The notes below the pieces were generated by a model, which did no database searches, had not been told where the DNA came from, and saw only the letters and a list, made by a program, of their open reading frames with translations. Made by a program: the position numbers and the translations under genes. 43,164 nt of DNA from Stieleria sedimenti (GTDB taxonomy: Bacteria; Planctomycetota; Planctomycetia; Pirellulales; Pirellulaceae): the NCBI RefSeq assembly GCF_025060895.1, contig NZ_JANZKV010000146.1, positions 123,532 to 166,695 on the forward strand, written 5' to 3'. Positions 17,506 to 25,362 of the stretch are shown piece by piece; position 1 is the first letter of the stretch; each line of letters starts with the position of its first letter.

Positions 17506-17694
17506 GTGAATCAGCTCGGCGGGCTTTGGCGTGACACATGGTGGGTTTGGGTCGGTTTCCTCGTGCTGACGGTCGTCTTGGCCGTCACCGTTGGGAAGTT
17601 TTTCTACCTGCTGATCCCCTGCTTGCCTGTGCCATTTGCCTATTTTGCCTTCAACCGCTACGACGAGCAGGGGAACGAGAAGGCGGATCTTTAA
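17506..17694 (+). CDS. Small membrane protein of unknown function
   Basis: 62-residue protein that I do not recognise. A GTG start at 17506 is supported by AGGAG at 17491-17495, one of the clearer Shine-Dalgarno sequences in the window. After a short N-terminus with several tryptophans, two hydrophobic segments follow (WVWVGFLVLTVVLAVTVGKF and LLIPCLPVPFAYFAF). The C-terminus is charged (NRYDEQGNEKADL) and probably cytoplasmic. It is divergent from the ribosomal operon and stands alone. Function unknown. Confidence 0.6.
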   Translation: MNQLGGLWRDTWWVWVGFLVLTVVLAVTVGKFFYLLIPCLPVPFAYFAFNRYDEQGNEKADL

Positions 17695-18234
17695 GAGTGC
17701 TGTGGCAGCGGCGAGCGTTTGTCGCTCGCTCGACGGGCCCGTCGGGCGAGCGGGCTTGCGCGGTGCCCGAATGCTGGCGCGAATCGGCTGATATCACTCG
17801 CACGCATCAGCCGTTTTGCGTGGGGCTGCGAGCGCTCTTTGGTCGTTGGCGTGACCCCGGATGGGGTCAAAGCCAGTAGCCGGAGGTGAGCGTGGCGACA
17901 CCTCCGGGCATACGGTCTCCCGCCTGACGCGACCCCGGAGGGTGTCGAAGCAAGTCGCGTTCGAACCCGCGGTCCCGACCTGCTCCACCGATTGGCCCCG
18001 CCTCTCGATCGACTCTTTTTGGAACGCGATCTGCACCGCTGGCGGATTGATTCGCTTCGACCCCGTCCGGGGTCGTTGGGATTCTCGCGGGGGGCTTTCC
18101 GGAGGTGCCGCTGCGCTGGCCTCCGGCTAGCTGGCCTCCGGCTAGCTGACCTCCGGCTACTCGCTGCAATCCCTTCGGGATGCTGCGGGTCGCCTGTGGC
18201 GACGCAGGTGTCGTGCCGGGGTGCGCTGGAAATG
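17695..18234. repeat. Gene-free region of palindromic and tandem repeats
   Basis: No convincing gene is seen. The region holds three copies of a palindrome GACCCCGG/TGGGGTC type at 17853-17868, 17931-17946 and 18059-18074. A hairpin CGGAGGTG...CACCTCCG lies at 17881-17906. Three direct 15-base repeats (CTGGCCTCCGGCTAG and variants) lie at 18116-18130, 18131-18145 and 18146-18160. Open frames across it are explained by high G+C. It resembles REP-type repeat clusters. Confidence 0.65.
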
Positions 18235-18270
18235 AAAAAGGCACCCGCGGCGGAGCCGAGGTGCCTTTTT
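18235..18270 (-). terminator. Intrinsic terminator after tRNA-Gly
   Basis: AAAAAGGCACC (18235-18245) and GGTGCCTTTTT (18260-18270) form a perfect 11-bp stem with a 14-base loop. Read on the minus strand it ends in a T-run and lies just downstream of the tRNA gene. It is symmetrical and could stop transcription from both sides. Confidence 0.8.
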
Positions 18271-18280
18271 CGCATTTGAG

Positions 18281-18353
18281 AGCGGCTGATGGGATTCGAA
18301 CCCACGACAATCACGTTGGCAACGTGATGCTCTGCCAACTGAGCTACAGCCGC
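18281..18353 (-). tRNA. tRNA-Gly (anticodon GCC)
   Basis: A full cloverleaf reads on the minus strand: acceptor stem GCGGCTG/CAGCCGC, D arm GCTC...GAGC, and anticodon stem TCACG/CGTGA. The loop is TTGCCAA, giving anticodon GCC, and the T arm is GTGGG-TTCGAAT-CCCAT. The 73-nt total includes the discriminator T. CCA is not encoded. It lies alone between the repeat region and trigger factor. Confidence 0.96.
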
Positions 18354-18376
18354 GTCATTTCTGTCAGTGCGGGCAG

Positions 18377-18404
18377 ATTATCAACAGATTGTGAGAATCG
18401 GCAA
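18377..18404 (-). promoter_or_regulatory. Promoter of tRNA-Gly
   Basis: On the minus strand TTGCCG (18404-18399) and GATAAT (18382-18377) are separated by 16 bases. The predicted transcription start, near 18370, is about 17 bases before the tRNA 5' end. Only sequence similarity to the sigma-70 consensus supports this. Confidence 0.5.
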
Positions 18405-18628
18405 GCCCTCGGGGAAACTTGAGGCAGATTGTTTTCAGAAATCCTGACGATTGTGTGAGAATCGCCGGAAGCAGCGTAAAATCGCGGCGGCGACTTGCCG
18501 ATTTTGACTCGACCGCGATAGATTACGGGCTTCTCCAGCAAACAGAGCATTTCGCTGCAGCGAAAAAACGCTTTGCGGCAGACACACTAATTTTGTTCAC
18601 CCCGTTCCCGTCCAAGGTGCGTTACAGG

Positions 18629-20131
18629 ATGTCCACGTCCATAGATTCCCCCGAAAACGCCGAAGAAGCGACCCCACTCCAACTGGAGGTCCAGGTCAGT
18701 TCCCCGCAGGCGTGTGTCCGCGATGTTGTCGTGACCGTTCCCGAGTCCGAAGTCAAACGCTACCTCAAAGACGCGTATGATGAATTGGTGCCGGAAGCCC
18801 AAGTGCCCGGTTTTCGCAGCGGTCGTGCACCGCGGCGTCTGGTCGAAAAACAGTTCAAAGACCGCGTGGTCGAGCAGGTCAAGGGCAAGCTGTTGATGGA
18901 CAGCCTTTCGCAGGTCACCGAAAGCCAAGACTTCTCGGCGATCAGTGAGCCTGACTTCGACTACAACTCAATCCCCGATCCGGGTGAAGGTCCGTTCTCG
19001 TTCCAGTTCTCGATCGAAGTGCGTCCCGAGTTTGAGACTCCCAACTGGAAAGGGTTGGAGCTGACCAAGCCGGTTGAAAACATCGACGACGATGCGGTCA
19101 CCGCGGCATTGCAACGGGTCTTGAAAGACCGGGCTTCGTTCGAAGCGACCGACGAGCCGGCTGAATTGGGCGATAAGCTGGTCGTCACCATTCGCTTCAA
19201 AGAAGGCGACGAAGTCATTTCGACGATGGAAGAGGAATCCATCACGCTGGCTCCGGCACTGTCGCTCAGTGATGCCGTGTGCGAATCCTTCGGCGCCGAT
19301 GTCGCCGGTAAAAAGGAAGGCGATACCGTCACGACGGCGGTCACGCTCGGTGATTCCGACGACGATGCGGACAGCGCTCGCACGCTCACCGCCGAAGTCG
19401 AGTTGGTCGAAGTCCAGAAGCTTGAGAACGTTGAGCTAACCGGCGACGTGCTCGAAGAGCTCGGTGACTTTGAAACCGAACAAGAGCTTCGCGAATTCGT
19501 CAAAGATTCGCTGGTCCGTCAAGCCGAATACCGCACGCAGCAAGCCGTTCGCCAGAAGGTGACCAACCTGTTGGCCGAGTCGGTCAGTTTTGAATTGCCT
19601 GAAGACCTGGTTCGCCGTCAAACCAATCGCGAATTGCAACGACGCGTTTTGGAGATGCGTCGCAACGGATTTGACGACACAACGATCCGCGGCATCGTCA
19701 ACGCACTGCAGCAGAACGCACGTGCCTCGACCGAGGCGGCGTTGCGTGAGCACTTCGTGCTGGAGCAAATCGCTGAAGAGGAATCGATCGACGCCGAGCC
19801 TCAGGAATTCGAAAACGAAATCATGTTGATTTCGCAGCAGTCCGGGCAAAGCCTGCGGGCCACACGGGCTCGGTTGGAAAAGACCGGTCAAATGGATGCC
19901 CTGCGGAATCAAATCGTCGAGCGGAAGGTGATCGAGTTGGTTGTCGAGAACGCCAAGGTCACCGAAGAAGAGATTTCGGCCGACATGGATGATCCGACCA
20001 AGGACTCCTATCCGGTGTCGCACAGCGTCTTCGGAACGAAAGCGGAGTCGGAAATTCCGGAAGCGAAATACGAGGACAATAGTGTCCCCGAGTCGCCGCT
20101 GCCGGGTTCGTCCGAGCAAGACAAGGATTGA
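18629..20131 (+). CDS. tig: Trigger factor, ribosome-associated chaperone
   Basis: Folding chaperone binding L23 at the tunnel exit, 500 aa. The N-terminal ribosome-binding domain has 'VPGFRSGRAPRRLVEKQF', matching the GFRxGxxP signature loop, with arginine and glycine in place. A PPIase-like middle domain (LGDKLVVTIRFKEGDEV) and a long helical C-terminal domain follow. It is about 70 residues longer than E. coli Tig, mainly through an N-terminal lead and an acidic C-terminal tail (ESEIPEAKYEDNSVPESPLP). ATG at 18629 is chosen from the conserved part; the frame is open upstream but without similarity. It probably shares a transcript with the FHA-phosphatase gene 52 bases downstream. Confidence 0.93.
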   Translation: MSTSIDSPENAEEATPLQLEVQVSSPQACVRDVVVTVPESEVKRYLKDAYDELVPEAQVPGFRSGRAPRRLVEKQFKDRVVEQVKGKLLMDSLSQVTESQDFSAISEPDFDYNSIPDPGEGPFSFQFSIEVRPEFETPNWKGLELTKPVENIDDDAVTAALQRVLKDRASFEATDEPAELGDKLVVTIRFKEGDEVISTMEEESITLAPALSLSDAVCESFGADVAGKKEGDTVTTAVTLGDSDDDADSARTLTAEVELVEVQKLENVELTGDVLEELGDFETEQELREFVKDSLVRQAEYRTQQAVRQKVTNLLAESVSFELPEDLVRRQTNRELQRRVLEMRRNGFDDTTIRGIVNALQQNARASTEAALREHFVLEQIAEEESIDAEPQEFENEIMLISQQSGQSLRATRARLEKTGQMDALRNQIVERKVIELVVENAKVTEEEISADMDDPTKDSYPVSHSVFGTKAESEIPEAKYEDNSVPESPLPGSSEQDKD

Positions 20132-20183
20132 TTCGGACCTGATTCTACGAGCACCGGCAACCTTTTGAGGGGCCAACGAATCG

Positions 20184-21998
20184 ATGGCGTTTTTGTCAAC
20201 TAGTGTCGGAAGCAGTGCACTCGATGCAGGCGTCGACTCCGCCGCTGGCGCGATCAGCGGCGGGCCGGAACGCTTTGAATTGGCCGAAGAGGAGACTTCG
20301 ATCGGACGCCATCCTGATTGCCACATCGTGGTCGATGCCGGTGCGGTCAGCCGATTTCATGCCAAGGTCGTTCGTCAGAAGGACCAATTCACGGTGTTCG
20401 ATCTGGGCAGCCGAAACGGCACCTTCCTGAACGGTCAGTTGCTCTCCGGCGGCCAGGTGCTGCGTGAAGGCGACCGGATCCGGATCAGCGACATCGAGTT
20501 GATCTTCCACGGCGATAGCTATCCCGAATTCGCCTCCAGCGGGGCGTCGGAATTGACGTTCAGCGGTTCCAGTTTCGGAATCGTGATGGTCGACGATGAT
20601 TCGGACAACTCGCGCGTCGTCGCGCCGCAGGTGGAGTTCGAAAAGTCGGGCGAAGGCCTGAAGATGAGAGCGACGCCCGAGGCGAAGCTCGAAGCGTTGT
20701 TGAAGATCAACCGCAACCTCAGCAACACGCTTTCGTTGGACAGCGTGTTGCCGGGAATCTTGGACAGTCTGTTCGCGATCTTTCCGTCGGCCGACCGCGG
20801 TTTCATCGTGATGGAGACCGCAGACGGCGGGTTGCAGACCCGCTGGATCAAAACCCGTCAGGCCCGTGACGAAACTGAAACGGTGCGGATCAGCCGGACC
20901 ATCATTCGCCGCGTGATCTCAAGCGGTGAAGCCCTGCTGTCGTTCGACGCCATGCAGGACAGCCGTTTCGATAGCAGCGAGTCGATCGCAGACTTTTCGA
21001 TCAAGAGCATGATTTGCGCACCGCTGGGCGATGCCGAAGGCAATCGGTTCGGCGCGATTCAAATCGATTCGACTCAAGGGCGTGGACAGTTCGTCGAAGA
21101 GGACATCGATCTGTTGGCCGGCATTGCGGCCCAGGCGGGCATTCTGATCAACAATGCTCAGATGCACGAACGGGCCTTGCAGCAACGCGAGGTGGAGCAC
21201 GACTTGAAACTCGCGACGGACGTTCAAAAGGCGTTCTTGCCGCAGCGGTCGCCCGACGCAAACGGTTATGCCGTCGAAAGCTATTACCAAGCGGCCAATC
21301 ACATCGGGGGCGACTACTTCGATTACATCCACTTGGCCGATGGCAAGATCGCAATCGTGGTCGCCGACGTCGTCGGCCACGGTGTGGCGGCGGCGATGTA
21401 CATGGCCAAGTTATCCTCCGAGACGCGGTTCTGTTTGGCCGGGGAGCCCGACGTCGCACGGGCGATCGAAAAACTGAACGATCGCATGAGTGAACTGGGC
21501 GTCGAGCGATTTGCGACGTTCCTGCTGGTCGTCCTCGATCCGGCCAGCCCCCACGTGACGATCGTCAACGCCGGACACATGCCTCCGATTTGGCGGCACG
21601 CCCGCACCGGCGAAATCACCGAACCGGGCGGCGAAGAATCGGGGTTGCCGATCGCGATCTATGCGGGAATGGAATACGAAGCCGTCAGCGCCGAGGTGGA
21701 ACCCGGCGACGTGCTGTTGCTGTACACCGACGGCGTCAACGAAGCGATGGACGCCGAGGACAACGAGTTCGGGATCGAATCGATTCGAAAGCTTGCCGCG
21801 CTGGAGAGCGAAGCCGGGGCCATCAAAGACCGCGTCGTCCAGGCGGTCATGGAACACGTCGGTGACGCGCCGCCCTTTGATGACATGTGCATGGTCGTGA
21901 TCCAGCGGACACAGCCTGTCGAGCCCCCACCCGGGGCCGAGTCGGCGGCTCCGGTCGATACGGTCGATGGCGATGAGATCGATACGGCGCTGCGATGA
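20184..21998 (+). CDS. FHA-GAF-PP2C (SpoIIE/RsbU-type) serine phosphatase
   Basis: Cytoplasmic signalling protein of 604 aa with three domains. The FHA domain (about 30-110) carries GR (41-42), SRFH (56-59) and NGT (78-80), which in the family bind phosphothreonine. A GAF domain (about 175-328) follows. The SpoIIE-type phosphatase (about 335-575) has all metal-binding motifs: GGD (375-377), DVVGHG (395-400), NAGH (462-465), YTDG (514-517) and DD (566-567). It is likely an active Mn/Mg-dependent Ser/Thr phosphatase controlled by a phosphopeptide and a small ligand, possibly in a partner-switching anti-sigma route. GAGGGG precedes the ATG. The stop overlaps the acylphosphatase start by 4 bases (ATGA). 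Confidence 0.9.
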   Translation: MAFLSTSVGSSALDAGVDSAAGAISGGPERFELAEEETSIGRHPDCHIVVDAGAVSRFHAKVVRQKDQFTVFDLGSRNGTFLNGQLLSGGQVLREGDRIRISDIELIFHGDSYPEFASSGASELTFSGSSFGIVMVDDDSDNSRVVAPQVEFEKSGEGLKMRATPEAKLEALLKINRNLSNTLSLDSVLPGILDSLFAIFPSADRGFIVMETADGGLQTRWIKTRQARDETETVRISRTIIRRVISSGEALLSFDAMQDSRFDSSESIADFSIKSMICAPLGDAEGNRFGAIQIDSTQGRGQFVEEDIDLLAGIAAQAGILINNAQMHERALQQREVEHDLKLATDVQKAFLPQRSPDANGYAVESYYQAANHIGGDYFDYIHLADGKIAIVVADVVGHGVAAAMYMAKLSSETRFCLAGEPDVARAIEKLNDRMSELGVERFATFLLVVLDPASPHVTIVNAGHMPPIWRHARTGEITEPGGEESGLPIAIYAGMEYEAVSAEVEPGDVLLLYTDGVNEAMDAEDNEFGIESIRKLAALESEAGAIKDRVVQAVMEHVGDAPPFDDMCMVVIQRTQPVEPPPGAESAAPVDTVDGDEIDTALR

Positions 21999-22264
21999 AC
22001 GTTCGATTGATCGCACGCTACCGTGGTCGCGTTCAAGGTGTCGGGTTTCGAGCGACGGTGCTGTTTCACGCCGGCGGCCTGGACATCCATGGCTTCGTTC
22101 GCAATGAACCCGACGGAAGCGTCTTGGTCGACGCCGATGGGACCAGGAGCCAATTGAAGCAACTGCTCAGCCGGATCGATTCGCGGCCGGCCGGTTCGAT
22201 CGACGATTGTGAAGTGACGTGGGTGGATTCGTTGCAGCGGAACAGCGGGTTTTCGATCGGTTAG
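21995..22264 (+). CDS. acyP: Acylphosphatase
   Basis: Small enzyme (89 aa) hydrolysing carboxyl-phosphate bonds such as acetyl-phosphate or carbamoyl-phosphate. The signature 'GRVQGVGFRATV' contains catalytic Arg19, and 'GFVRNEPDGSV' contains catalytic Asn37. Both are intact. The start overlaps the phosphatase stop in an ATGA, indicating translational coupling. The physiological partner is unknown. A link of acyl-phosphate levels to the upstream signalling phosphatase is speculation. Confidence 0.93.
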   Translation: MNVRLIARYRGRVQGVGFRATVLFHAGGLDIHGFVRNEPDGSVLVDADGTRSQLKQLLSRIDSRPAGSIDDCEVTWVDSLQRNSGFSIG

Positions 22265-22318
22265 TGTGATTTCGTTGCGGACCAGCCAGGAGGCTCACCC
22301 GGAAGGTGGATTTGGATC

Positions 22319-23227
22319 ATGGAACAGTCTTTTCTCGCTTACTTAAAAGGTCGCACGCGGTCGTTGCCGCAGGTCATCGTCGGGATCGGTGACGACGCCG
22401 CCGTGATCCGGTCGCCCGCCTCGCCGTCCATTGTCTGCACCGATCAGATCATCGACGGGGTCGATTTTGCCATCGATGAACACGACTTGGCAGACGTCGG
22501 TTTTAAAGCGATGGCGATCAACTTAAGTGACGTCGCGGCGATGGGAGCGATCCCGACCAGCGCGTTGGTCACCCTGGCCTTGCCCAAACAAAACGCGACG
22601 AAGATCGCCGGTGAGGTTTACGAGGGGATCCTCGAATCCGCCCAACCATTCGACGTCGCCATCGCCGGCGGCGATCTGTCGACCTACGACGGTCCGCTGG
22701 CGATCAGTATCACCCTGCTCGGCCACGTGCCCGACGGCGATCCCTGGTTGCGGAGCGGCGCCGTCGAAGGCGATGTCGTGTTGGCCAGCGGCAGCTTCGG
22801 CGGCAGCATCGGCGGACGGCACCTGAGGCCGACCCCACGCATCGAACTCGCCTCCGCCATCCGAAAACTGGCCACCGTCCACGCGGCGATCGATGTCAGC
22901 GACGGGCTGTCCCTGGACCTGGATCGGATGTGCGCCAGCAGCGGCTACGGTGTTGAGTTGGACGTCGACGCGATTCCGATCCACACCGATGCGATCAAGT
23001 TGTCGGCCAAGACGGGGCGCGAGCCGTTTCAACATGCCTGGAGCGACGGCGAAGATTTCGAACTCTTGCTGACCGTCGCGCCGGCCGACGCCGAACGACT
23101 GTTGGCGGCAGACCTTCCCGCCCCACTGACCGCGATCGGGAAAATCGTCGGACGCACCGGGCTGTGGAAACTCCATGAAGGCAAGTACCTGAGACTTTCG
23201 CCGCAAGGTTACATTCACGACGAGTGA
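22319..23227 (+). CDS. thiL: Thiamine-monophosphate kinase
   Basis: Phosphorylates thiamine phosphate to thiamine diphosphate with ATP, the last step of the pathway. 302 aa, of the PurM/ThiL fold. The motifs GIGDDAAV (22-29), TDQIIDGVDF (41-50), NLSDVAAMGA (68-77), GGDLS (117-121) and DVSDGLSLDL (192-201) match the family, as does 'WSDGEDFELLLTV' near the C-terminus. AAGGTGGA lies upstream of ATG 22319. The 54-base gap to acyP contains no sign of a TPP riboswitch. It is convergent with the next gene. Confidence 0.94.
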   Translation: MEQSFLAYLKGRTRSLPQVIVGIGDDAAVIRSPASPSIVCTDQIIDGVDFAIDEHDLADVGFKAMAINLSDVAAMGAIPTSALVTLALPKQNATKIAGEVYEGILESAQPFDVAIAGGDLSTYDGPLAISITLLGHVPDGDPWLRSGAVEGDVVLASGSFGGSIGGRHLRPTPRIELASAIRKLATVHAAIDVSDGLSLDLDRMCASSGYGVELDVDAIPIHTDAIKLSAKTGREPFQHAWSDGEDFELLLTVAPADAERLLAADLPAPLTAIGKIVGRTGLWKLHEGKYLRLSPQGYIHDE

Positions 23228-23272
23228 AAGGGCGGCACCGGTCAGACGGCGGTGCGGTGCCAAAGGAAGAGC

Positions 23273-23302
23273 TGGTCAAACGATTGATTGGTCAAACGAT
23301 TG
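23273..23302. repeat. Tandem duplication, period 16
   Basis: TGGTCAAACGATTG occurs at 23273-23286 and again at 23289-23302, with two bases between. It lies in the gap between the convergent thiL and 23334-23783 genes. Confidence 0.7.
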
Positions 23303-23333
23303 GGGCCGGCTGAGGGATACCGTTTCCGGGGTC

Positions 23334-23783
23334 TCAGCATTTTTTGACCCACCCATTTTTTGACCCACCTTTCCGCATCCGTCGCGCGTACCCGGCTCCG
23401 ACGCTGCGCCAGGAAAGTCGATAGCGGTCTTCCAGGCACCACTGGACGAAGGTGTTGCTGTTGGGGCCGGGGACATAGCGGTAGGTGTGGCACCAGGGAT
23501 AAGCGTGCGGTACGGTTTCAATCCGGCGCGCCAGTTGGTCGGCTTCCTCGCCACACCATCGATGCAGCCCATAGGCAAGGTGATTGCGGATGCCGGCGGT
23601 AGGGGCCATCAGATTTCGATGCACGTGCCCCCAGCTCTCTCCTCCGACGTCGGCGTCTTGCCAGACTTCCCAGCGGTCGCATCGGTCGCCATGACGGATC
23701 AGCAGCCAGCAATGCTCGGCAAATCGAAAGGGGCCCGGCAGGCGGGCTGCCCAGAGTTCCACGGTGACGGCATCGGCTGTCAT
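23334..23783 (-). CDS. Conserved hypothetical protein, possibly DUF3750
   Basis: 149-residue protein without signal peptide or membrane segment. It is rich in tryptophan and histidine. The stretch 'HTYRYVPGPNSNTFVQWCLE' resembles the PGPNSNTF signature that I associate from memory with the DUF3750 family, an assignment of moderate certainty. The N-terminal 'VELWAARLPGPFRFAEHCWLLIR' also fits. The C-terminal KNGWVKKC is created by a 16-base tandem duplication (23338-23369) that changes frame, so the true family C-terminus may differ. It is the last gene of the minus-strand run after holB, 41 bases downstream. Function unknown. Confidence 0.7.
   Translation of the reverse strand: MTADAVTVELWAARLPGPFRFAEHCWLLIRHGDRCDRWEVWQDADVGGESWGHVHRNLMAPTAGIRNHLAYGLHRWCGEEADQLARRIETVPHAYPWCHTYRYVPGPNSNTFVQWCLEDRYRLSWRSVGAGYARRMRKGGSKNGWVKKC
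23338..23369. repeat. Exact 16-base tandem duplication at a gene 3' end
   Basis: CATTTTTTGACCCACC occurs twice back to back (23338-23353 and 23354-23369). Both copies are inside the last codons of the 23334-23783 gene and are read in two different frames. Confidence 0.85.
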
Positions 23784-23824
23784 GCGAGTGCTTTTTCAGC
23801 TTTGAATTTCGGGTTGCTGGAGCA

Positions 23825-24850
23825 CTAAGAACCGATTTCGCCTCGGTCACCGGTTTGCCCGGCGGCGATGTCGGCGGCATAGCAATCGATCAGGGTAGAC
23901 ACGTTGGCCATCCGTTCGAGTTCTCGGAGCGCGCGAACGCTGCGATCGAGCCGCGCCAGCGTGATCGGTTGAGGGGCTGCGGCGAAGGCTTCTTCGCGCA
24001 TCGTGTTGCGATAGTGTCCGATGGCCATGGAAAAAACGTCGCGCAACACGGCGCGTTTTTTCGGAGCCTCTTTGCCGGCTTCATCCACACGCGTCGTGAC
24101 GATCCGTCGGATCGCGATCGGATCGGGGAACGGGCTCGCCAGTGCGCCGATCAACGCATCGCGAAAGCGTCTCGATTCGTCACTGAGCAGACGCAGTGCT
24201 GCCGGAACGTCTCCGCCGGCGACCTCGACCGCCTGAGAGACCTCGGCCGGTTCGGCTGGGATCTGGTGGACGTCACGGATCAGCCGTGTCGCCTCTTCGG
24301 CGGTCAAGGGCGCAAAGCGAATCACCTGACAGCGGGAACGGATGGTGGGCAATTGCTTTTGTTCGCTGGTTCCGACCAGCAGGATCACGGCATCCGAGGG
24401 CGGTTCTTCGAGCGTCTTGAGCAGGCAGTTGGCGCCTTCTTCGTTCAGGAAATCGGCGTCTTCCAGGATCGCGACCTTGCGGCGCCCGCAGTACGGGCTC
24501 AGCCGGACGTCACGGCAGAACCCTTCTTGCATTCGCACTTCCGGGCGACCGATCAACAGGTCGACGGGGATCACCGTTTTGTCTTTCGGTTTACGAATGC
24601 GAATCAGGTCGGGGTGGGTTTCGGCGTCGACTTGGACACACGCTTCACAGGTACCGCAGGGTTGCATCGACTCGGGCGGATTGCGGTTGCACAGCATGGT
24701 CCGGGCCAGCAGCGTCGCGACGCTGCGTTTGCCGACACCGGGCGGGCCGACCAGCAAGAAGCTGCCGCCGAATCGTTGTTGTCGGATCGAGTTGCCGAAC
24801 CACTGTTCCAGGTGGCGGTTTCCGATCAAATCGGTCCAGTTGGCGATCAT
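23825..24850 (-). CDS. holB: DNA polymerase III subunit delta-prime
   Basis: AAA+ subunit of the clamp loader, 341 aa. It has a Walker A motif GPPGVGKRS (35-43), a zinc-binding cysteine set (C54, C65, C68, C71), the Walker B-like 'VAILEDADFLNEEGANCLLKTLEEPP' and the SRC motif (172-174). Its C-terminal collar domain is divergent. The intact Walker A leaves open a tau/gamma-like role, but the length and the absence of a long C-terminal extension favour HolB. ATG at 24850 overlaps the rpiB stop in an ATGA, so the two are coupled. It lies downstream of the synthase/phosphatase fusion gene and rpiB. Confidence 0.88.
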   Translation of the reverse strand: MIANWTDLIGNRHLEQWFGNSIRQQRFGGSFLLVGPPGVGKRSVATLLARTMLCNRNPPESMQPCGTCEACVQVDAETHPDLIRIRKPKDKTVIPVDLLIGRPEVRMQEGFCRDVRLSPYCGRRKVAILEDADFLNEEGANCLLKTLEEPPSDAVILLVGTSEQKQLPTIRSRCQVIRFAPLTAEEATRLIRDVHQIPAEPAEVSQAVEVAGGDVPAALRLLSDESRRFRDALIGALASPFPDPIAIRRIVTTRVDEAGKEAPKKRAVLRDVFSMAIGHYRNTMREEAFAAAPQPITLARLDRSVRALRELERMANVSTLIDCYAADIAAGQTGDRGEIGS

Positions 24851-25362
24851 GAGGCCTGGGAATCCGCTGCGGCCGTGTGGCCGGTCACGCGGTTGTCGCT
24901 GTGACAATTGGGCTGGTGCACGTTTTCCTTTTCGATCTTTTCGATCTTGGCGATCCGTTCGGCGTGACGGCCGCCGTCGAATTCGGTTTGCAGCCAGCGG
25001 AGGACGAGGTCATCGATGGAACGTTCGCCGATCAGATCGCCGGGCAGGCACAGCACATTGACGTCGTTGTGTCGACGGCTCATTTCGACCATGACTTCGT
25101 CGTAACACGGGGCGGCGCGGACGCCGGCGAACTTGTTGGCGGTGATGGCCATCCCGATGCCGGTGCCGCAGATCAGGATGCCGCGATCGGCCTGGCCGTC
25201 GCTGACGCGTTTGGCGACCACTTCGGCAAAGTCGGGGTAGTCGACCGAGGAGTCGTTGAAGGTGCCTTCGTCGAGGATCTCGTACGAGTTGGCGGTCAGG
25301 GATTGGATCAGACGCGCTTTGATCTGCACGCCGCGATGATCGCTACCGAGTGAAATTCGCAT
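24847..25362 (-). CDS. rpiB: Ribose-5-phosphate isomerase B
   Basis: Interconverts ribose-5-phosphate and ribulose-5-phosphate. 171 aa. Family residues are present: SDHRG (7-11), CGTGIGM with catalytic Cys65 (65-71), 'NKFAGVRAA', 'RRHND' with His98, and 'CLPGDLIG'. The core ends near residue 145. A further 25 or so residues (with NVHQPNCHSDNRVTGHT) form an unusual histidine-containing tail of unknown use. The start overlaps the upstream stop as TAATG. The same gene follows the phosphatase in B. subtilis (ywlF after ywlE). Confidence 0.93.
   Translation of the reverse strand: MRISLGSDHRGVQIKARLIQSLTANSYEILDEGTFNDSSVDYPDFAEVVAKRVSDGQADRGILICGTGIGMAITANKFAGVRAAPCYDEVMVEMSRRHNDVNVLCLPGDLIGERSIDDLVLRWLQTEFDGGRHAERIAKIEKIEKENVHQPNCHSDNRVTGHTAAADSQAS

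Noticed and set aside
18116-18160. Three 15-base repeats as a CRISPR-like array
   Set aside because: Repeats are contiguous with no spacers and are too short. No cas genes are in the window.
17695-18338. Open frames across the repeat island
   Set aside because: Arginine/proline-rich low-complexity translations on both strands, no start signal, and they run through palindromes and the tRNA.
22265-22318. TPP riboswitch before thiL
   Set aside because: The 54-base gap is too short and lacks the THI-box sequences.
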